The position numbers and the translations under genes are program-made. Source: Planctomycetota bacterium (GTDB lineage Bacteria; Planctomycetota; UBA1135; UBA2386). From it: DNA of 64,000 nucleotides. Shown piece after piece: positions 60,276-64,000 of this stretch. The first letter of the stretch is position 1. Every line of letters starts with the position of its first letter. Where the stretch lies: contig JAHBXX010000010.1 in assembly GCA_019636245.1 (NCBI GenBank), forward strand, positions 1-64,000, written 5' to 3'. Under the pieces are notes generated by a model. It did no database searches. It was not told where the DNA came from and saw only the letters and a program-made list of their open reading frames with translations.

Positions 60276-62078
60276 CTCCGATCGCGCCGCGGTTGCCGTC
60301 GTACCCGGCGCCAGGCGCAGCAGCAGCACCGCGGCGGCGGCAGCGCCGCCGAGGCAGGCGAGCGCCCGTCCGGGCTCGCCGAAGATCAGGGCCCCCAGTC
60401 CCGGCAGCACCAGCCAGACCACGGTGGTACCGAGCGCGGCGCACAGCAGGCCGCGACCGAGCAAGCCGTCGCGGCGCACTTCCGGTGCCATGGCGGCGAT
60501 CGGCCGCCAGCCGGGCCCGTCGGGGCGGATCCGCCGGAAGAAGGCGACCAGGTGGGCCCGGGGTTCGGGCGCCGTCCGCAGCGTCACCGTGAGCCAGCAG
60601 GCGAGCGTCGACACGGCGACGAGCAGGCTGGTGTACTGCGGCGGCAGCCGGTCGGGCTCCGGGGTGCGGGCCTGCCAGACCTTGACCGCGGCGAACGCCA
60701 GCAGCGAGCCCGCCATGGCCGCCAGTTCGCTCCAGGCGTTGATGCGCCACCAGAACCAGCGCAGCAGGAACACCGAGCCGACCCCGGCGCCGAGCGCGGC
60801 GAGGAACGCCCAGGCGTCGTCGACCGAGATGCCGGCGACGACGAGGAACCACGCCACGCCGCCGCCGAGCAGCAGCGTCGCCAGCGACGCCAGCCGCGAG
60901 GCGCGCAGCAGCTGCCGGTCGTCGGCGGCCGGCGCCACGAAGCGGCGGTAGAGGTCGTTGACCAGGTAGCTGGCGCCCCAGTTCGTGTGCGTGCTGATCG
61001 TCGACATGAACGCGGCGGCGAACGTGACCAGCAGCAGCCCGCGCAGCCCGACCGGCGCCAGTTCGCGGATCATCGCCGGGTAGCCGATGCCGGGGTCGGG
61101 GCTCGTGCGCAGCTCCGGGTGGAGCGCGATCGCCACGAGCGCGACCAGGATCCACGGCCACGGGCGCAGGCAGTAGTGGGCGAGCTGGTAGAGCAGCGTC
61201 GCCTTCACGGCGTGGCCCTCGTCGCGGCAGGACGCCATGCGCTGCACGATGTAGCCGCCGCCGCCCGGCTCGGCGCCCGGATACCACGTCGCCCACCACT
61301 GCGACGTCACCAGCACCAGGAACACGCCGAGCGGCATCACCGCGCCCGTGCCGGCGAGGTCCGGCACGAAGGCCAGCGGGTCCCCTTCGCCGGCGTAGGC
61401 CGCGGCGAGCCGTTCACGCAGCGCGTCGACGCCGCCGACGTGCGCCACGGCGACGATCGCCAGCGCGATGCAGCCGGCCATCGCCAGCACGAACTGCACG
61501 ACGTCGGTGACCACCACGCCCCACATGCCGGCGAGCGTCGAGTAGACGCCGGTGACGGCGAGCATCGCCGCGACCAGCCAGAAGTCGCCGGCGCCGTCGC
61601 GCGGCGCGTCGGCGAGCACGGTCTGCCGCAGCACCGACGCCATCGCCATGGTGACCCAGCCGATGACGATCGAGTTCATCACCACCGCGACGTAGAAGGC
61701 GCGGAAGCCGCGCAGGAACGCCGCCGGTCGGCCGCTGTAGCGCAGTTCGATCAGCTCGACGTCGGTCAGCACGCCGGCGCGCCGCCACAGCCTGGCGAAC
61801 ACGAACACCGTCAGCATCCCGCCGCAGGCGAAGGCCCACCAGAACCAGTTGCCGGCGAGGCCGTGCCTGGCCACGAGCCCGGTCACGGCCAGCGGCGTGT
61901 CGGCGGCGAACGTCGTCGCCACCATCGAGGTGCCCGCGATCCACCACGGCAGCGACCGGCCCGAGGCGAAGTAGTCGACGAAGCTGCGGTCGGCGCGGCG
62001 GCGGAACCACAGGCCGATCCCGAGCGCGAGGGCGAAGTAGGCGGCGATGATCGCCCAGTCGAGCGCCTGCAGCACCAT
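60273..62078 (-). CDS. Sodium:solute symporter (SSS family)
   Basis: 601 residues with about fourteen membrane segments. The N-terminus has DWAIIAAYFALALGIGLWF, SFVDYFASGRSLPWWIAGTS and VATTFAADTPLAVTGLVARH, the sodium-binding region of LeuT-fold SSS carriers. Also seen are VELIELRYSGRPAAFLRGF and FMSTISTHTNWGASYLVND, the second half of the sodium site. Such carriers import sugars, amino acids or other small solutes with sodium; the solute cannot be told. A long C-terminal tail with two further hydrophobic segments is present. The ATG at 62078 faces a divergent ferredoxin gene across 103 bases. Confidence 0.9.
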   Translation of the reverse strand: MVLQALDWAIIAAYFALALGIGLWFRRRADRSFVDYFASGRSLPWWIAGTSMVATTFAADTPLAVTGLVARHGLAGNWFWWAFACGGMLTVFVFARLWRRAGVLTDVELIELRYSGRPAAFLRGFRAFYVAVVMNSIVIGWVTMAMASVLRQTVLADAPRDGAGDFWLVAAMLAVTGVYSTLAGMWGVVVTDVVQFVLAMAGCIALAIVAVAHVGGVDALRERLAAAYAGEGDPLAFVPDLAGTGAVMPLGVFLVLVTSQWWATWYPGAEPGGGGYIVQRMASCRDEGHAVKATLLYQLAHYCLRPWPWILVALVAIALHPELRTSPDPGIGYPAMIRELAPVGLRGLLLVTFAAAFMSTISTHTNWGASYLVNDLYRRFVAPAADDRQLLRASRLASLATLLLGGGVAWFLVVAGISVDDAWAFLAALGAGVGSVFLLRWFWWRINAWSELAAMAGSLLAFAAVKVWQARTPEPDRLPPQYTSLLVAVSTLACWLTVTLRTAPEPRAHLVAFFRRIRPDGPGWRPIAAMAPEVRRDGLLGRGLLCAALGTTVVWLVLPGLGALIFGEPGRALACLGGAAAAAVLLLRLAPGTTATAARSE

Positions 62079-62169
62079 GGCCGGGGATGTTGCGGCGGGT
62101 CGGCGCGGGGCGCCATGGCGGCGCCCGCATTCGCTGCGTCGGCGTGCTTGACGCTGCGGCCGCCGCGGC

Positions 62170-62175
62170 TATCCC
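62170..62175 (+). promoter_or_regulatory. TATCCC hexamer before the ferredoxin gene
   Basis: TATCCC is followed by six bases (GACGGC) and the ATG at 62182, the leaderless-type spacing seen elsewhere. It lacks the final T of TAnnnT. Confidence 0.35.
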
Positions 62176-62181
62176 GACGGC

Positions 62182-62505
62182 ATGGTTCTGGTCGAGGTCC
62201 GGTTCCCGGCGGCTGGCACGTTCGTCTGCGTGCCGGCCGGCACCACGCTGCTGGCCGCGGCCGAGGCGGCCGGCGTCGAGATCGCCACCGGCTGCCGGCG
62301 CGGCATGTGCGGCACCGACGCGGTGCGGGTCGCCACCGAGGGTGACGGCGTGCTCGAGGCGCCGCAGGACGCCGAACGCGGCACCCTCGAGCGCATGGGG
62401 CTCGTGGCCGGCTGCCGCCTGGCCTGCTCGGCGAAGGTGCGCGCCGGGGTGGTGGCGGTGCTCGGCGACGCGGTGCTCGACGGCCCGGTTGCGCCCGGGG
62501 CCTGA
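62182..62505 (+). CDS. 2Fe-2S ferredoxin-like protein with an altered cluster motif
   Basis: 107 residues with a beta-grasp ferredoxin fold: VEVRFPAAGTFVCVPAGTTL, AAGVEIATGCRRGMCGTDAV and ERMGLVAGCRLACSAKVRAG. Plant-type ferredoxins bind the cluster with C-x4-C-x2-C plus a distant C. Here the first two Cys are in place (GCRRGMC), but the third position is Asp (CGTD). The distal region offers two cysteines (CRLAC). The cluster may use an Asp ligand or a different Cys set, which should alter its redox potential. Electron partners are unknown. A PmtA-like methyltransferase gene follows after 18 bases. Confidence 0.82.
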   Translation: MVLVEVRFPAAGTFVCVPAGTTLLAAAEAAGVEIATGCRRGMCGTDAVRVATEGDGVLEAPQDAERGTLERMGLVAGCRLACSAKVRAGVVAVLGDAVLDGPVAPGA

Positions 62506-62523
62506 GCGCGGCACTGTTCCGGC

Positions 62524-63159
62524 GTGGTCACCACCACCGACGCCGGCGAGCCGGTCGACGGGCGATCGCGCCTGCGCGACGGGCTCGGGTTCTTCGGCAG
62601 CTTCCTGCGCAATCCGGCCGCGGTCGGCGCCGTGCTGCCCAGCTCGCGCTACCTGGCGCGCGCGCTCGTCGGTCGCCTGGACCTGCAGCCCGGGGAGCTG
62701 CTGCTGGAGTACGGACCGGGCACCGGGCCGATGACCCAGGTGATCCAGGCGACGCTGCCCCCGGGGGCGCGCTACCTCGGCATCGAACTCGACCCGCGCT
62801 TCCACGCCCTGCTGACGCGGCGTTACCCGGCTCTCGACTTCCACCTCGGTTCGGCGGCCGACGTCGAGACCGTGCTGCGCGAACGCGGGCTGCCGCGGCC
62901 GGCGCGCATCGTCTCGGGGCTGCCGTTCGCGAGCCTGCCGCCGGCGGTGCAGGACGGCGTCGCCGCCGGCATCGTGCACTGCCTGCGCGGCACCAGCGGC
63001 GACTTCCGCACCTTCCAGTACGTGCACGCCTACGGGCTCGGCGCCGCGCGCCGCTTCCGCGCGCTGATGGCGCAGCGCTTCGACGGCTTCGAACGCCTCG
63101 GGCCGGTCGTGCGCAACGTGCCGCCGGCGTTCGTGCTGCGCTACTGGGGCGCGAAGTAG
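62524..63159 (+). CDS. PmtA-like SAM-dependent methyltransferase
   Basis: 211 residues from a GTG start. The N-terminal FGSFLRNPAAVGAVLPSSRY is typical of the phospholipid N-methyltransferase/rRNA-dimethylase-like group. The SAM site is LLLEYGPGTGPMTQVIQATL followed by YLGIELDPRFHALLTRRYP. The catalytic loop reads ARIVSGLPFASLPP, in the place of the NLPF/NxPY motif. Members methylate phosphatidylethanolamine to phosphatidylcholine intermediates, or unknown substrates. It lies 18 bases after the ferredoxin gene and probably shares its transcript. Confidence 0.85.
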   Translation: MVTTTDAGEPVDGRSRLRDGLGFFGSFLRNPAAVGAVLPSSRYLARALVGRLDLQPGELLLEYGPGTGPMTQVIQATLPPGARYLGIELDPRFHALLTRRYPALDFHLGSAADVETVLRERGLPRPARIVSGLPFASLPPAVQDGVAAGIVHCLRGTSGDFRTFQYVHAYGLGAARRFRALMAQRFDGFERLGPVVRNVPPAFVLRYWGAK

Positions 63160-63199
63160 ACGTCGGCCCGGGCCGCGTTCGCGCGTGGGGCTCCGGCGC

Positions 63200-63502
63200 T
63201 CATCGTGCGCCTCCCATCGGCGGCAGCGAACGGCGCGCCCGCTGCTCGTCGTCGGCGGCGTCGGCGCGCTCCGTCAGGCGCTCGATCCGGTCCTCGAGCA
63301 CGCGCACCCGGTCCTGCAGCGCCCGGCCGTGGTGGAGGGCGAACAGCGCCACCCAGGCGAGACCCAGCACGAAGGTCACGATGCCGATGCGCGGCGACGA
63401 CCAGTGCGGCAGCCGCGTCGCCGCGAGGTGTTCGAGGAACAGCGAGCCGATCACCAGCGCCGCCATGCGCAGGTGGAAGGCCGTGTCGTTCGGGAAGCGC
63501 AT
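63200..63502 (-). CDS. Small two-helix membrane protein with coiled coil
   Basis: 100 residues. Two hydrophobic segments (about 12-30, LRMAALVIGSLFLEHLAA; and 40-58, IGIVTFVLGLAWVALFALHH) are joined by a short loop. A coiled coil follows (ALQDRVRVLEDRIERLTERA) with a basic tail. Orientation rules place both ends in the cytoplasm. No family is recognised by name; similar small proteins are common beside serine hydrolase genes. It starts 39 bases after the end of the serine hydrolase upstream and may be co-transcribed with it. Confidence 0.7.
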   Translation of the reverse strand: MRFPNDTAFHLRMAALVIGSLFLEHLAATRLPHWSSPRIGIVTFVLGLAWVALFALHHGRALQDRVRVLEDRIERLTERADAADDEQRARRSLPPMGGAR

Positions 63503-63541
63503 GGCGACAGCATCGCCGGCGCAGCGGGCGGACGCGAGGCG

Positions 63542-64000
63542 CTAGTGCGCGGCCGCGTCGAGCAGCTGCTGTGCCAGCGTCGCCGGATCGGTGGCGGCCT
63601 CGTAGTTGCACGCCAGCGCCACCACGACGTCCGGCTCGAGCAGGCGCACGTAGCAGGTGGCCACGCCCTCGACGTAGCCGCTGTGCTCGACGCGCCGGCC
63701 GCCGGCGTCGGCGGGCACGCGCAGGCCCAGCGCATAGTCCTGCTTCGCCGGCCGGTAGAACTCGGCCAGCGCCTGCTTCGACAGCAGCTTGCCGGTGCGC
63801 AGCGCGCGATCCCAGGCCAGCATGTCCGCCGTCGAGGCGACCACGCCGCCGCTGCCGCGGTAGCCCCAGGTGAGTTCGTGGCCGTAGGCGAAGCGCACGT
63901 CCGCGGGGCGATCGGCGAAGCCCTCGCCGCGGCGGACCTTCGGCACCCGGCCGGGGTCCAGCTGGGGCCAGCCGATGAAACCCGCGTCCTTCATGCCCGC
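63542..64000 (-). CDS. Serine beta-lactamase-like hydrolase (C-terminal part)
   Basis: About 153 residues; the frame is open to the edge of the window, so the N-terminus with the SxxK motif is missing. The visible part has MKDAGFIGWPQ (near the edge), GYRGSGGVVASTADMLAWDR, SKQALAEFYRPAKQDYALGL and the KTG-like box RRVEHSGYVEGVATCYVRL, which place it in the class C beta-lactamase/D-alanyl-D-alanine-carboxypeptidase-like family (S12). Most such proteins in this lineage are exported esterases or peptidases. Final residues LAQQLLDAAAH are helical. Confidence 0.85.
   Translation of the reverse strand, partial: AGMKDAGFIGWPQLDPGRVPKVRRGEGFADRPADVRFAYGHELTWGYRGSGGVVASTADMLAWDRALRTGKLLSKQALAEFYRPAKQDYALGLRVPADAGGRRVEHSGYVEGVATCYVRLLEPDVVVALACNYEAATDPATLAQQLLDAAAH

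Overview
The window is a contiguous 64 kb piece of a very GC-rich (about 70 percent or more by eye) Gram-negative chromosome. No ribosomal or tRNA genes, insertion sequences, CRISPR arrays or phage genes were seen. A planctomycete-like organism is the best guess (moderate confidence). The reasons are secreted proteins ending in long Gly/Ala/Val-rich C-terminal domains, a giant beta-propeller-like repeat protein, a SUMF1-domain lipoprotein and many lineage-specific lipoproteins. An lpxA gene, a Wza-like export lipoprotein and a predicted beta-barrel show a diderm envelope with lipid A. A myxobacterium cannot be excluded from sequence reading alone.

Layout. 1-8165: the end of a secreted protein, then an exopolysaccharide locus in two divergent arms (sugar-phosphate transferase and polymerase on -, export lipoprotein and glycosyltransferases on +). 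8204-18580: a flavin monooxygenase/old-yellow-enzyme fusion, hflKC, a SUMF1 lipoprotein, a secreted subtilisin and an 846-residue protein built of divergent tandem repeats. 18577-31543: a regulator/membrane-protein pair, an M28 peptidase, a Clp-N/peptidase E fusion coupled to a thioredoxin-like/helical-repeat protein, two lipoproteins, glyA, speA, an NYN/OST-HTH protein and a beta-barrel. 31592-39508: a pair of M16-like proteins without the zinc motif, lpxA, a degenerate PTS enzyme I, an RNA 2H phosphoesterase and a DNA glycosylase. 39671-44806: a 14-repeat secreted protein, a small secreted peptide with an anchored partner, a dusB gene with an internal deletion and a DUF1080-like lipoprotein. 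44915-53777: a one-module polyketide synthase with the order KS-AT-KR-DH-carrier-TE, and two membrane glycosyltransferases. 53774-64000: a threonine dehydratase with a structured leader, a hotdog thioesterase, a GAF protein, cutC, an FHA-anchored serine protease, a MinD-like ATPase, an FHA-GGDEF protein, a Na+/solute symporter, an unusual ferredoxin, a PmtA-like methyltransferase and the end of a serine hydrolase.

Expression signals. Shine-Dalgarno sequences are rare. Many genes instead carry a TAnnnT-type hexamer 6-9 bases before the start codon, the spacing expected for leaderless transcripts. Genes inside operons often overlap by four bases (ATGA or GTGA).

Most interesting points: the Clp-N/S51 peptidase fusion; the eight-unit repeat protein; widespread leaderless-type promoters, including a divergent pair with only 18 bp between start codons; the KR-before-DH synthase; the enzyme I lacking its catalytic cysteine; and the structured leader before the threonine dehydratase. 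All functional assignments come from reading motifs. No database search was run.
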